A stretch of DNA of 64,000 nucleotides from Streptomyces platensis (GCF_008704855.1 NZ_CP023691.1:4464001-4528000); one strand, 5' to 3'. Shown: positions 43,257 through 51,708, counted from the stretch's first letter. Translations and numbers: made by a program. Notes: generated by a model not told the origin, from the sequence alone.

Positions 43257-43379
43257 CGTGTACCTCCTGCGCCCCTCGGAAGCCTGGTCGCGGGCCAACT
43301 ATAAATTTGTCGATAGGGATGTGTCGCTAGCGTGATTGGACACTGACGCTCGGTCAACTAGCCTTGTTCGAGCGGTTGG

Positions 43380-43393
43380 GTTTCACGTGGAAC
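43380..43393. promoter_or_regulatory. Degenerate parS-like site
   Basis: GTTTCACGTGGAAC differs from parS at one position (A to G at base 11), which breaks one half-site. It is 19 bases centre to centre from the perfect copy 8. Confidence 0.6.
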
Positions 43394-43398
43394 ATCTG

Positions 43399-43412
43399 GT
43401 TTCACGTGAAAC
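43399..43412. promoter_or_regulatory. parS: parS site, copy 8
   Basis: Exact GTTTCACGTGAAAC in the non-coding gap between the PLP lyase stop and the LysR gene. Confidence 0.92.
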
Positions 43413-43567
43413 GCGTGGACTCGGGGCCATGTGGAACCGCAGGCCGGCAGGGTGACGAGGGGGGATACCCTGCCGGCCATCCTTGCGTCTTCCGGCGTGC
43501 CGGATGTGGCGGTGCGCCCCGCTTGTTCGACTCATATCGATGGTGCGGTTCATCCGGGTTTGTCGGG

Positions 43568-44695
43568 TCAGCTCTGTGCGGCCAGGTCCAGCGCCCGGAG
43601 GACATCCGCGACCAGATCCTCCGGCTCCTCGACGCCGACCGAGAAGCGGATGAAGCCCTCCGGCACCGCGTCTCCGCCCCAACGGGCCCGCCGCTCCGCG
43701 CTGGACCGTACGCCCCCGAAGCTGGTCGCATCGTCGACCAAGGTCAGCGCGTCCAGGAACCGCTCTGCGAAGGACTTGTCGGGCAGTACGAAGGACACCA
43801 CGGAGCCGAAGCGGCCCGTGCGCATCTGCCGGGTGGCGAGCTCATGGGACGGATCGGACGGCAGGCCGGGATGGCGCAGGCCGGTGACCTCCGGGCGGTC
43901 GGCCAGCGCCGTGGCCAGCGCCAGGGCATTGACCGACTGCTGGCGGACGCGCAGGGCGAGGGTGGCGAGTGAGCGATGCGCGAGCCAGCTCTCCATGGGG
44001 CCGGGGATCGCGCCCACGGTCTTGCGCCACAGCCGTACGGAATCGGCGAGCGCGGCATCGCGGGTGCTGGCATACCCCAGCAGGACGTCGCCATGGCCGG
44101 TCAGCCCCTTGGTGCCGCTGGCCACCGAGAAGTCCGCGCCGAGGTCGAGGGGGCGCTGGCCGAGCGGGGTGGCAAGGGTGTTGTCGACGGCGACCAGCGC
44201 GCCCCGGCGGTGTGCCGCGTCGGCCAGCCGCCGGATGTCGCAGACATCGAGGCCGGGGTTGGAGGGTGTCTCGATCCACAGCAGCCGGGCGCCGTCCAGC
44301 GCATCGAGCTGTGCGTCGTGTGCGGTCGGCGCGGTACGCACCTCGATGCCATAGCTCTCCAGGCGCGTGCGCACGGCAGGGAGCAGCTGATAGCCGTCGC
44401 TGGGGAGTACCACCGCGTCACCGGAGCGCAGGTGCGAGAAGAGCACTGCGCTGATCGCCGCCATTCCGGAGGCGAAGGCGATGGTGTGGGCGCTCTCGTC
44501 CGGTGATTCGAGTGCGCTGATGGCCTGTTCCAGAAGGGTCCACGTCGGGTTGGCGTCGCGGCCGTAGGTGTAGGGGCCGACGGCGTCGCCGGGGAGGTGG
44601 TAGTGGGCCGCGAAGACCGGCCCGGGGAGGGCCGGCTCATAGGCCTCGGGCCCCGGGAGCCCGGCTCGTACGGCGCGGGTGCCGTCGCCCGTCAT
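43568..44695 (-). CDS. PLP-dependent cystathionine gamma-lyase/synthase family enzyme
   Basis: A 375-residue Cys/Met-metabolism enzyme. The PLP lysine is in SVASGTKGLTGHGDVLLG. YTYGRDANPTWTLLEQAI is the N-terminal family block, LLWIETPSNPGLDVCDIRRL surrounds the cofactor Asp, and DDATSFGGVRSS forms the substrate-binding end. Lyase versus synthase cannot be decided. The ATG at 44695 follows AAGGAGAGC, and its ATGA overlaps the stop of the upstream phosphatase gene, so translation is probably coupled. It is the third gene of the holin-like / ptpA / lyase operon. Confidence 0.88.
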   Translation of the reverse strand: MTGDGTRAVRAGLPGPEAYEPALPGPVFAAHYHLPGDAVGPYTYGRDANPTWTLLEQAISALESPDESAHTIAFASGMAAISAVLFSHLRSGDAVVLPSDGYQLLPAVRTRLESYGIEVRTAPTAHDAQLDALDGARLLWIETPSNPGLDVCDIRRLADAAHRRGALVAVDNTLATPLGQRPLDLGADFSVASGTKGLTGHGDVLLGYASTRDAALADSVRLWRKTVGAIPGPMESWLAHRSLATLALRVRQQSVNALALATALADRPEVTGLRHPGLPSDPSHELATRQMRTGRFGSVVSFVLPDKSFAERFLDALTLVDDATSFGGVRSSAERRARWGGDAVPEGFIRFSVGVEEPEDLVADVLRALDLAAQS

Positions 44696-45333
44696 GTGCT
44701 CTCCTTCTCCTGCGGCTGCTGTGGTTCCTGGGCAGCGCGCCGGTGGTCGTGGTCGGGGACGCGGGCCGTGACGACGGTACGGGCCGGGAGCGTGGCGCTG
44801 ATCGCGGCCAGCAGGCCGTCGCTCGCCGTCTCGACCATGTCCAGGCACTCCTCGAAGCCCTCGAAACCGCCGTAGTACGGATCGGGTACGTCGAGATCGT
44901 CGGAGAGGCCGGGGCCGGAGGCGGGGGCGGGCACCGGGCCCGAGGCGCCGCCCGCCACCGCGCCCGTTGCCGCGTCCGTCCCGTACGCACGCAGCAGTTG
45001 GACCTTGGCGGCGTCCCGCGCGGTGGGGGCGAGCCGGCGCAGCTCGCGCAGATGGCCGGAGTCGAGCGCGATGACCAGGTCGAGGCGGTCGAACCAGGAG
45101 ACTTGGAACTGCCGGGCGGTGTGCGCGTGTTCATAGCCGCCCGCGCGCAGTACGGCGACCGTGCGCGGGTCGGCTCCATCGCCCTCGTGCCAGCCGCCGG
45201 TCCCCGCGCTGTCCACCTCGACCAGGCCGTCGAGCCCGGCCTCCGTGAGGCGGGCACGGAAGACGGACTCCGCCATCGGCGACCGGCAGATGTTGCCGGT
45301 GCAGACGAAGCAGATGCGGAAGGGAGCGGTCAA
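44692..45333 (-). CDS. ptpA: Low-molecular-weight protein tyrosine phosphatase
   Basis: A 213-residue phosphatase. CTGNICR (Cys11-Arg17) is the P-loop, and DPYYGG (about 149-154) supplies the general-acid Asp. These identify the LMW-PTP family; S. coelicolor PtpA is the studied member and affects secondary metabolism. An Ala/Gly/Pro insertion around 124-144 and a polar C-terminal tail make it longer than the usual ~160 residues. The start is TTG at 45333, 3 bases past the upstream stop codon, with GAGGA upstream. Coupled to the lyase gene by an ATGA overlap. Confidence 0.9.
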   Translation of the reverse strand: MTAPFRICFVCTGNICRSPMAESVFRARLTEAGLDGLVEVDSAGTGGWHEGDGADPRTVAVLRAGGYEHAHTARQFQVSWFDRLDLVIALDSGHLRELRRLAPTARDAAKVQLLRAYGTDAATGAVAGGASGPVPAPASGPGLSDDLDVPDPYYGGFEGFEECLDMVETASDGLLAAISATLPARTVVTARVPDHDHRRAAQEPQQPQEKEST

Positions 45334-45336
45334 GGG

Positions 45337-45714
45337 TCAGTCCTCGTCGGGAAGGATCACATGCATCGCCCAGGCGACGATGGAGATGATCACGCCGCCG
45401 AGCAGTGCCGTCCAGAAGCCGTCCACATGGAAGGCGAGATCGGCCTGGCCGGCGAGCCAGGAGGTCAGCAGCAGCATCAGCGCGTTCACGACCAGCGTGA
45501 TCAGGCCGAGTGTGAGGATGAACAGGGGGAAGGAGAGCAACTTCACCAGGGGCTTGACCAGGAAATTGACCAGCCCGAAGATCAGCGCGACGAGGATCAG
45601 GGTCAGTATTTGGCGGCCGGTGTTCTCACCGGTGAGTGTGATGTCCTTGAGCAGCCAGATGGCCACGGCAAGCGCCGCGGCATTGGCGATCGTCTTGACC
45701 AGAAAATGCTTCAT
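45337..45714 (-). CDS. Phage-holin-4-type membrane protein (YvlD-like)
   Basis: A 125-residue, four-helix membrane protein of the Phage_holin_4_2 family, which is widespread in chromosomes and not evidence of a prophage. NAAALAVAIWLLKDITLTG, ALIFGLVNFLVKPLVKLLSF and LFILTLGLITLVVNALMLLL are characteristic. First gene of the operon with ptpA (3-base gap). Only 48 bases separate it from the divergent cupin gene, so the promoters overlap. Cellular role unknown, possibly envelope stress. Confidence 0.88.
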   Translation of the reverse strand: MKHFLVKTIANAAALAVAIWLLKDITLTGENTGRQILTLILVALIFGLVNFLVKPLVKLLSFPLFILTLGLITLVVNALMLLLTSWLAGQADLAFHVDGFWTALLGGVIISIVAWAMHVILPDED

Positions 45715-45762
45715 GGTGAGATCGTCGCAGACGAGTCTGAATCATCGAGGGGTGCGAACGGC

Positions 45763-46080
45763 ATGAAGGCTTTCCGACTGGAAGAGCTGGAAGCGGAGCG
45801 GGCCGCGAACGACGGTGCGTATCTTCAGTTCCTCCGGGAACGCACCATGTCGGTCGGGCTGTATGCGCTGGATGCCGGCAGCGTCGATCCACAGCAGCCG
45901 CATGCGCAGGACGAGGTGTATTTCGTGGTCAGCGGCCGGGCGGCGATCACCGTCGGCCAGGAGACGCAGTCGGTGGCACGGGGCAGCGTGGTCTACGTGC
46001 CGGCGGGAGTCCCCCACAAGTTCCACCACATCAGCGAGGACCTCCGGGTGATGGTGGTCTTCTCTCCTCCTGAGAGCTAA
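45763..46080 (+). CDS. Cupin domain protein
   Basis: A 105-residue single cupin. Motif 1 is QQPHAQDEVYFVVSG (metal ligands His/Glu-like), and motif 2 is GSVVYVPAGVPHKFHHISED. Such small cupins bind a metal and may act as isomerases, dioxygenases or sensors; activity cannot be assigned. The ATG at 45763 follows GAGGGG. It is divergent from the holin-like gene with a 48-base shared promoter region. Confidence 0.85.
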   Translation: MKAFRLEELEAERAANDGAYLQFLRERTMSVGLYALDAGSVDPQQPHAQDEVYFVVSGRAAITVGQETQSVARGSVVYVPAGVPHKFHHISEDLRVMVVFSPPES

Positions 46081-46305
46081 GGGTCGGACCCCGGGACCCG
46101 TAGGGGAAGTGTCAGGGGAGGACCGGGGCTGCGAGGCCCCCACGGCCGTGGTCCGCGTCCTAGCATCGTTGGTGAAGGGAAACCTGAGGCGTGAGGCGGC
46201 GGACCCGCAGCGCGCGGACGGTGCCATCGGCGCGAACACAGCGCGGCGGACAGATAGCGCGGTACGGACAACGACAGCGCGAAAGACAGAAAGCAGGGGA
46301 GAGCA

Positions 46306-46530
46306 GTGGCCGGTAAGGGGATATTCGCAGGGCTTCCGTGGTGGGTCACCTGGGTCGTGGTGCCCGTCGTCGTGATCGTCGTCTTCGGCGGACTGATCGC
46401 CACCGCACTCGGCTTCCTGATCGGCGTGCTGTTCAAGGTCCTCATCGCGGCGGCCCTGATCGCCGGGGTCATCTACCTCGTCCGCAGGGTCAGCGGCTCG
46501 TCCTCTTCCTCGTCGAAGAGCGACTGGTAG
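46306..46530 (+). CDS. DUF5326-type small membrane protein
   Basis: A 74-residue protein with two hydrophobic helices (VTWVVVPVVVIVVFGGLIAT and GVLFKVLIAAALIAGVIYLV) and a Ser-rich C-terminal tail ending KSDW. It is positionally conserved just before ssgR in Streptomyces, from memory. GTG at 46306 follows AGGGGAG. A terminator-like hairpin follows at 46549. Function is unknown. Confidence 0.78.
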   Translation: MAGKGIFAGLPWWVTWVVVPVVVIVVFGGLIATALGFLIGVLFKVLIAAALIAGVIYLVRRVSGSSSSSSKSDW

Positions 46531-46548
46531 GCCACAGCCGGCACCACC

Positions 46549-46576
46549 GACCGCCGGTGCTCGACCACCGGCGGTC
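46549..46576 (+). terminator. Terminator after the DUF5326 gene
   Basis: GACCGCCGGTG pairs perfectly with CACCGGCGGTC across a 6-base loop, 19 bases after the stop codon. Confidence 0.75.
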
Positions 46577-46856
46577 ATCGGCCCTGGTCCGCTCGGCTCG
46601 GCGAGAATTACCGAAGAGCTCACCTCGCAAATGCCCCAAAAACGCCTCATTGCGACGTAGTTGTGGTAGATGTCGAACCCAGCCCGTACAGCTCCGCTCG
46701 GCGGTGCGCGGGCGGGGTAACTCCTCCGGCTTTCGACCTTTCGCCCTGACTTCCCGGGCTAGAGTGCCGACGCAGGCGTCTTCCGGACGGTGGCGTTCCG
46801 GAAACCGGGCGAGATGAGCCCAGCCCGGGCGTCATCGGGTGCCTGGGAGGCGCGCG

Positions 46857-46883
46857 CGGTCACGGGAGTTGGTCCCGTGACCG
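46857..46883. promoter_or_regulatory. 11-bp inverted repeat before ssgR
   Basis: CGGTCACGGGA and TCCCGTGACCG are perfect arms with the spacer GTTGG, 49 bases before the ssgR GTG. It could be an IclR-type operator for autoregulation or a leader hairpin. Confidence 0.55.
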
Positions 46884-46931
46884 GGGCCCGTGCCCCGCTG
46901 CGAGCGGACCTGGGGGTTGGCGTTGGCAATC

Positions 46932-47699
46932 GTGAACGGCGAATCCGCCTCCCACCCCACCTTGATCGGATCGGTGCAGCGGGCGCTCCGGCTCCTGGAG
47001 GCCGTGGGCGCGCATGTCGACGGTGCGCCCGCCAAGCAGCTGGCCAGAGAGGCGGGGCTGCCGCTGCCGACGGCCTACCACCTGCTGCGGACCCTGACGC
47101 ACGAGGGCTATCTCCAGCGGGAGAACGGGGTCTTCGTCCTCGGCGCGGCGGCCGAGGTCATCGGCCGGGCCGGAGCCAGGCGCCGGCAGCGGGCCCATCT
47201 CTCCGAGGCGCTTGCCGTGGCGGGCCAGGAACTGGGCGTCGCCGTCTACTTCGCTGTCTACCGGGAGGGTGAAGTCGAGGTGGTGGCGGTGACCGATGAC
47301 CCGGCGCGGCCGCCGGTGGTGGAGTGGGTCGACTTCCGTACCACCGCACACGCCCATGCGATCGGGCAATGTCTGCTCGCGCAGCTTGACGAGGCAACGA
47401 GGAGAGAGCATCTGGCGCGCCATCCTGTCCAGTCGATAACGCCCTTTTCTGTGCGAACTGAGGACGAATTGCTGCATCGTTTGGATACGGTGCGTCGCGG
47501 CCATGTTGCTTATGAGCGCCAGGAATATGCCCTGGGCACGGTATGCGCCGCCATTCCCGTCCAGGTCGGGGCGGCCGCGGCGACGTTGGCGGTATCCCTG
47601 CCCGTGGACGAACTGCGTCGATTGCGGTCCGTTACAGACCGACTACGGAAAATGGCGGAGACGACACTAACGACACTCGCCTTCTCTATCAGTATCTGA
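46932..47699 (+). CDS. ssgR: SsgR, IclR family activator of ssgA
   Basis: A 255-residue IclR protein. The helix-turn-helix lies in LIGSVQRALRLLEAVGAHVD and AKQLAREAGLPLPTAYHLLR; the ligand-binding domain follows (DFRTTAHAHAIGQCLLAQLD, YALGTVCAAIPVQVGAAAAT). In S. coelicolor SsgR activates ssgA transcription and is needed for sporulation. Direct adjacency to ssgA (105-base gap) makes the assignment strong. GTG at 46932 is preferred; TTG at 46923 is an alternative and neither has a strong ribosome-binding site. The 3' end becomes clearly AT-richer than neighbours. Confidence 0.9.
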   Translation: MNGESASHPTLIGSVQRALRLLEAVGAHVDGAPAKQLAREAGLPLPTAYHLLRTLTHEGYLQRENGVFVLGAAAEVIGRAGARRRQRAHLSEALAVAGQELGVAVYFAVYREGEVEVVAVTDDPARPPVVEWVDFRTTAHAHAIGQCLLAQLDEATRREHLARHPVQSITPFSVRTEDELLHRLDTVRRGHVAYERQEYALGTVCAAIPVQVGAAAATLAVSLPVDELRRLRSVTDRLRKMAETTLTTLAFSISI

Positions 47700-47803
47700 A
47701 AACTCACTCCTTGTGATCTGCTGGCACGTGGCAGACGATGGCGCCAACAGGGCTACGGGCGTTGTTTCCCGGCCATCTCCGATCAAGTGCGGGGCAGTGG
47801 TTG

Positions 47804-48226
47804 ATGACCGACACAGTTCAGGCAGAAGTGATCATGAGCTTCGTCGTCTCGGAGGAGCTTGCGTTCCGGATTCCGGTGGAGCTGGACTTCGCCAGCGCCG
47901 ATCCGTACGCCGTCCGTCTCACCTTCGATCTTCCCGGCGATGCGCCGGTGACCTGGGCTTTCGGCCGGGAGCTGCTGCTGGACGGGCTGAGCCGGCCGTC
48001 CGGTGAGGGTGATGTACGTATCGAGCCGGCCTCCCCCGAGCACCTCAGCGATGTCCACATCAGCCTTCAAGTCGGCGCCGAGCGTGCGCTGTTCCGGGTG
48101 AGCGCGGCGCCGCTGGTCGCCTTCCTGGACCGTACGGACCGGCTGGTGCCGCTGGGTAAGGAAGAGGTCTGCGACACCCTGGAGGCCGTGCTCGACCGGA
48201 TCCTCACGGAAGCCCCGGCCGGCTGA
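47804..48226 (+). CDS. ssgA: SsgA, sporulation-specific cell division activator
   Basis: A 140-residue SALP family founder. SVQAEV-like start (VQAEVIMSFVVSEELAFRIP), RLTFDLPGDAPVTWAFGREL and FRVSAAPLVAFLDRTDRLVP match SsgA rather than SsgB, whose sequence differs. SsgA controls septum-site selection and peptidoglycan remodelling in sporulating hyphae. The ATG at 47804 was chosen because SsgA of related species begins in this way; the ATG at 47834 (MSFVV) is a shorter alternative. The gene follows ssgR and is probably activated by it. Confidence 0.93.
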   Translation: MTDTVQAEVIMSFVVSEELAFRIPVELDFASADPYAVRLTFDLPGDAPVTWAFGRELLLDGLSRPSGEGDVRIEPASPEHLSDVHISLQVGAERALFRVSAAPLVAFLDRTDRLVPLGKEEVCDTLEAVLDRILTEAPAG

Positions 48227-48265
48227 CCCTGCCCGTCGTTCCCCTCCCCTGTGCCCGCCTCGCCG

Positions 48266-49684
48266 TCACCCCTGCTTACGTCGCTTGCCGCGTCCCCCAC
48301 GGCGTCCTTGCCGGCCACCCGTGGGGCTCGTCGGCGCGCCGCCGCTGACCCCGGCCCCGGCCCCCACCGTGGCACCGGCCCCGGCACCCTGTCCGGCTCC
48401 CGTGTCGCCACCCGCCGGCGAGCTCTGCTCCTTCCGGTCCGCCGAGACGACCAGCGCGGCCAGCAGTGTGGTCAGCGGCACTGCGGCGACCAGCCCGATG
48501 CTGCCCACGAGCGTGCGGACGATCTCCTCCGCGACCACCTCGCTCGACGCGACCGTTCCGACGCTGCTCTGTGCGATCGAGAACAGCAAAAGCAGCGGCA
48601 GTGCGGCACCCGCGTAGGCCAGCACCAGGGTGTTGACGACGGACGCGATGTGGTCCCGGCCGATCCGCATCGCGGCGCCGTACAGCTTGCGCCAGCCCGC
48701 CGACGGGTCCGCCTCCTTGAGCTCCCAGACCGCGGCGGTCTGGGTCACCGTCACATCGTCGAGCACGCCCAGCGAACCGATGATGATCCCCGCCAGCAGC
48801 AGACCGCGGATCTCGATGTCCGGGTAAAGGCCGTGCACCAGGCCGGTCGTGTCGTCCGTATTGCCGGTCAGCAGCGCCCAGCCGATGAAGACCGAGCCGA
48901 GCAGCCCGATCAGCAGCAGTGACGCCAGGGTGCCGAGCACGGCCACGGACGTACGGGCCGTCAGCCCATGGCACAGGTACAGGGCGATCAGCATGATCGC
49001 GCTGCCCCCGATCACCGCTACCACCAGTGGATTGGAGCCCTGCAAGATCGCCGGAAGGATGAACAGCGTCAGGACCACGAAGCTGGCTGCCAGTGCCACC
49101 AGCGCGAGTACGCCACGCAGCCGGCCGACGATCACCACTGCGAAGGCGAAGATCGCGGCCAGCAGCCACATCGGGAGCGACCGGTCGACATCGCTGACCG
49201 AGTACTGCAACTCCTTCGGCGCCTTGGGGGAGTACGCCACCACCACCTCCTGGCCGGTGGTGTAGTGGCGCAGGGCGTCCGGGGTCACCACCGTCTGGAA
49301 GGTGCGCCCCTTGTGCTCCCCGGTGGTGACTTCGATCGTCGTCTGCTGGCAGGGCTTGCCCTTGTCCGCTCCCCCGGCCGGTGGCTGGCCCGTCGGTGAC
49401 GGGGGCTGGGGCTGCTGTTCGGCATGGACATCCGCACAGTTCACCTCTGCCACTTTGACCACGCGTGCGCTCTCCGTGGGCTGATCGAAGCCGACCCCGG
49501 AGGGCTTGTGCGGAGGTGCACCGCCCGGCCAGAGCACGACCAGGCCGACCGCCACTGCGGCCGCGAACGGGATCAGTACGGCCGCGATGACCTTGCGCAG
49601 ATGCCGGGAGACGGGCGCGGCGGGGCCATGGCCGTGCCCATGGGAGTGCGCGGCGGGGTGGTGGTGGGACTCGTGAGCGGACAC
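48266..49684 (-). CDS. YibE/F family membrane protein
   Basis: A 472-residue multi-helix protein. The first ~25 residues are His-rich (HESHHHP, HSHGHGHG), suggesting metal binding. A helix follows, then an extracytoplasmic loop with two Cys, then about seven helices. GLYPDIEIRGLLLAGIIIGS and LGVLDDVTVTQTAAVWELK are YibE/F signatures. The C-terminus is Gly/Ala-rich then basic. Transport activity is suspected but unproven in the family. The GTG at 49684 opens the His-rich start. It is convergent with ssgA (39-base gap). Confidence 0.87.
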   Translation of the reverse strand: MSAHESHHHPAAHSHGHGHGPAAPVSRHLRKVIAAVLIPFAAAVAVGLVVLWPGGAPPHKPSGVGFDQPTESARVVKVAEVNCADVHAEQQPQPPSPTGQPPAGGADKGKPCQQTTIEVTTGEHKGRTFQTVVTPDALRHYTTGQEVVVAYSPKAPKELQYSVSDVDRSLPMWLLAAIFAFAVVIVGRLRGVLALVALAASFVVLTLFILPAILQGSNPLVVAVIGGSAIMLIALYLCHGLTARTSVAVLGTLASLLLIGLLGSVFIGWALLTGNTDDTTGLVHGLYPDIEIRGLLLAGIIIGSLGVLDDVTVTQTAAVWELKEADPSAGWRKLYGAAMRIGRDHIASVVNTLVLAYAGAALPLLLLFSIAQSSVGTVASSEVVAEEIVRTLVGSIGLVAAVPLTTLLAALVVSADRKEQSSPAGGDTGAGQGAGAGATVGAGAGVSGGAPTSPTGGRQGRRGGRGKRRKQG

Positions 49685-49765
49685 CGCCCGATCATCGCAA
49701 GAACTCCAGGGGCCCACTGTTCACCGCGCCACATCGGCCGCTACCGTGGTGGCACCTTTGCAATC

Positions 49766-49900
49766 GCGGGAGCTCGGAGCACCGGGCTGAGAGGGCGCTG
49801 ACCTCCGTCCCAGCGGCGTTTCACGTGAAACGCCGGCGGACGGAAGCCGCTGCGTCGACCGCCGAACCTGTTACCGGGTAATGCCGGCGTAGGGAGTTGG
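49766..49900 (+). promoter_or_regulatory. TPP riboswitch (THI element) of thiC, with parS in its P3 arm
   Basis: GGGCTGAGAG (49784-49793) and GAACCTG, then GGGTAATGCCGGCGTAGGGAG (49876-49896 region), are the conserved TPP-binding elements. The variable P3 extension (49804-49844) folds as TCCGTCC/GGACGGA, then an 11-bp stem centred on parS. The AGGGAG at 49891-49896 is both the riboswitch 3' end and the thiC ribosome-binding site, so TPP should block translation. Confidence 0.9.
49818..49831. promoter_or_regulatory. parS: parS site, copy 9, inside the TPP riboswitch
   Basis: Exact GTTTCACGTGAAAC at the tip of the P3 extension; the symmetry extends to 22 bp (49814-49835). Confidence 0.92.
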
Positions 49901-49905
49901 GTCTC

Positions 49906-51684
49906 ATGACTCTGAAGGATGCACGCACGCCTGAAAACGGTGCCAACGGTGGCGAAGAGCCGCAGATCGGCTGGCACAAGGGCTATGTCTCCGGATCGCG
50001 CCCCGATCTTCGGGTGCCGGTCCGGCGGGTGCACCTCACCAACGGCAAGGACGTGACGCTCTACGACACGTCAGGGCCGTACACCGACCCGAATATCGAT
50101 ACCGACGTCCGCCGCGGTCTGGCGCCGCTGCGGGAGAACTGGATCATCGGCCGCGGCGACACCGAGGAGTACGCGGGCCGCCCCATGCGGCCGGAGGACG
50201 ACGGCCTCAAGCACACCTCGCCGCGCGGCGGCCTCAAGAACCTCGACGCGGTCTTCCCGGGCCGTCCCCGCCAGCCGCGCCGCGGCCGGGCGGGCGCCCC
50301 GGTCACCCAGCTCGGGTACGCCCAGCGTGGCGAGATCACCGCGGAGATGGAGTACGTCGCCGTCCGCGAGAAGGTCACGCCCGAGTTCGTCCGCGATGAG
50401 ATCGCGGCCGGCCGCGCGGTGCTGCCGGCGAACATCAACCACCCGGAGATCGAGCCGATGATCATCGGTAAGAACTTCCTGGTGAAGGTGAACGCCAACA
50501 TCGGCAATTCGGCGGTCACTTCCTCCATCGAGGAGGAGGTGGAGAAGATGACCTGGGCGACCCGCTGGGGCGCCGACACGGTGATGGATCTGTCCACCGG
50601 CCGCAACATCCACACCACTCGTGAGTGGGTACTGCGCAACTCCCCCGTCCCCATCGGCACCGTCCCCCTCTACCAGGCGCTGGAGAAGGTCGACGGCAAG
50701 GCCGAGGAGCTGACCTGGGAGATCTACAAGGACACCGTCATCGAACAGGCCGAACAGGGCGTCGACTACATGACGGTGCACGCCGGTGTGCTGCTCCGCT
50801 ACGTCCCGCTGACGGCCCGCAGGAAGACCGGCATCGTCTCCCGCGGCGGCTCGATCATGGCGGCCTGGTGCCTGGCGCACCACAAGGAGTCGTTCCTCTA
50901 CACGCACTTCGAGGAGCTCTGCGAGATCCTCGCCTCCTACGACGTCACCTACTCGCTCGGTGACGGTCTGCGCCCCGGCTCCATCGCGGACGCCAACGAC
51001 GAGGCGCAGTTCGCGGAGCTGCGGACGCTCGGTGAGCTGAACACCATCGCGAAGCGGCACGGTGTCCAGACCATGATCGAGGGCCCGGGCCATGTCCCGA
51101 TGCACAAGATCAAGGAGAACATCGACCTTCAGCAGGAGATCTGCGAGGAGGCGCCGTTCTACACGCTCGGCCCGCTGACCACCGACATCGCGCCCGCCTA
51201 CGACCACATCACCTCCGGTATCGGCGCGGCGATGATCGCCTGGTGGGGCACCGCGATGCTCTGCTACGTCACGCCCAAGGAGCACCTGGGCCTGCCGGAC
51301 CGCGACGACGTCAAGACCGGCGTCATCACGTACAAGATCGCGGCCCATGCGGCGGACCTGGCCAAGGGCCACCCGGGCGCCCAGGAATGGGATGACGCGC
51401 TCTCCGACGCCCGCTTCGAGTTCCGCTGGGAGGACCAGTTCAACCTGGCCCTCGACCCGGACACGGCCCGCGCCTTCCACGACGCGACGCTGCCCGCCGA
51501 ACCGGCGAAGACGGCCCACTTCTGCTCGATGTGCGGCCCGAAGTTCTGCTCGATGAAGATCAGCCAGGACATCCGCCGCGAACACGGGGGCGATCTGGCC
51601 CTCGACCCCGAGGCCGGAATGGCCGAGAAGTCGAAGGAGTTCGCGGCGGCGGGCAACCGCGTGTATCTGCCGATCGCGGACTAG
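49906..51684 (+). CDS. thiC: Phosphomethylpyrimidine synthase ThiC
   Basis: A radical-SAM enzyme that converts aminoimidazole ribotide into the thiamin pyrimidine. The 592-residue protein carries the unusual C-terminal cluster motif CSMCGPKFC (Cys540, 543, 548), plus YDTSGPYTDP, ANIGNSAVTSSIEEEVEK and EGPGHVPMHKI family blocks. The ATG at 49906 follows the riboswitch-embedded ribosome-binding site; an in-frame TTG lies 9 bases upstream. Stand-alone gene with its own terminator at 51709. Length and motifs are full. Confidence 0.97.
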   Translation: MTLKDARTPENGANGGEEPQIGWHKGYVSGSRPDLRVPVRRVHLTNGKDVTLYDTSGPYTDPNIDTDVRRGLAPLRENWIIGRGDTEEYAGRPMRPEDDGLKHTSPRGGLKNLDAVFPGRPRQPRRGRAGAPVTQLGYAQRGEITAEMEYVAVREKVTPEFVRDEIAAGRAVLPANINHPEIEPMIIGKNFLVKVNANIGNSAVTSSIEEEVEKMTWATRWGADTVMDLSTGRNIHTTREWVLRNSPVPIGTVPLYQALEKVDGKAEELTWEIYKDTVIEQAEQGVDYMTVHAGVLLRYVPLTARRKTGIVSRGGSIMAAWCLAHHKESFLYTHFEELCEILASYDVTYSLGDGLRPGSIADANDEAQFAELRTLGELNTIAKRHGVQTMIEGPGHVPMHKIKENIDLQQEICEEAPFYTLGPLTTDIAPAYDHITSGIGAAMIAWWGTAMLCYVTPKEHLGLPDRDDVKTGVITYKIAAHAADLAKGHPGAQEWDDALSDARFEFRWEDQFNLALDPDTARAFHDATLPAEPAKTAHFCSMCGPKFCSMKISQDIRREHGGDLALDPEAGMAEKSKEFAAAGNRVYLPIAD

Positions 51685-51708
51685 CCGGTCCGTCCGGGCG
51701 CACACGGT

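Larger units (their letters stand above)
43257..43567. other. 311-base region with parS pair
   Basis: Contains the AT-rich LysR upstream sequence near 43300-43318, then a degenerate and a perfect parS at 43380 and 43399. No gene or structured RNA was recognised in the rest. Confidence 0.5.
46531..46931. other. 401-base region upstream of ssgR
   Basis: After the terminator, it is AT-richer around 46605-46680, where an ssgR promoter is likely, though I cannot fix its -35/-10. A strong inverted repeat at 46857-46883 lies close to the ssgR start. Confidence 0.5.

Noticed and set aside
45337..45714. Phage-holin-type protein as sign of a prophage
   Set aside because: The family is chromosomal and widespread; no integrase, capsid or lysis genes are nearby.
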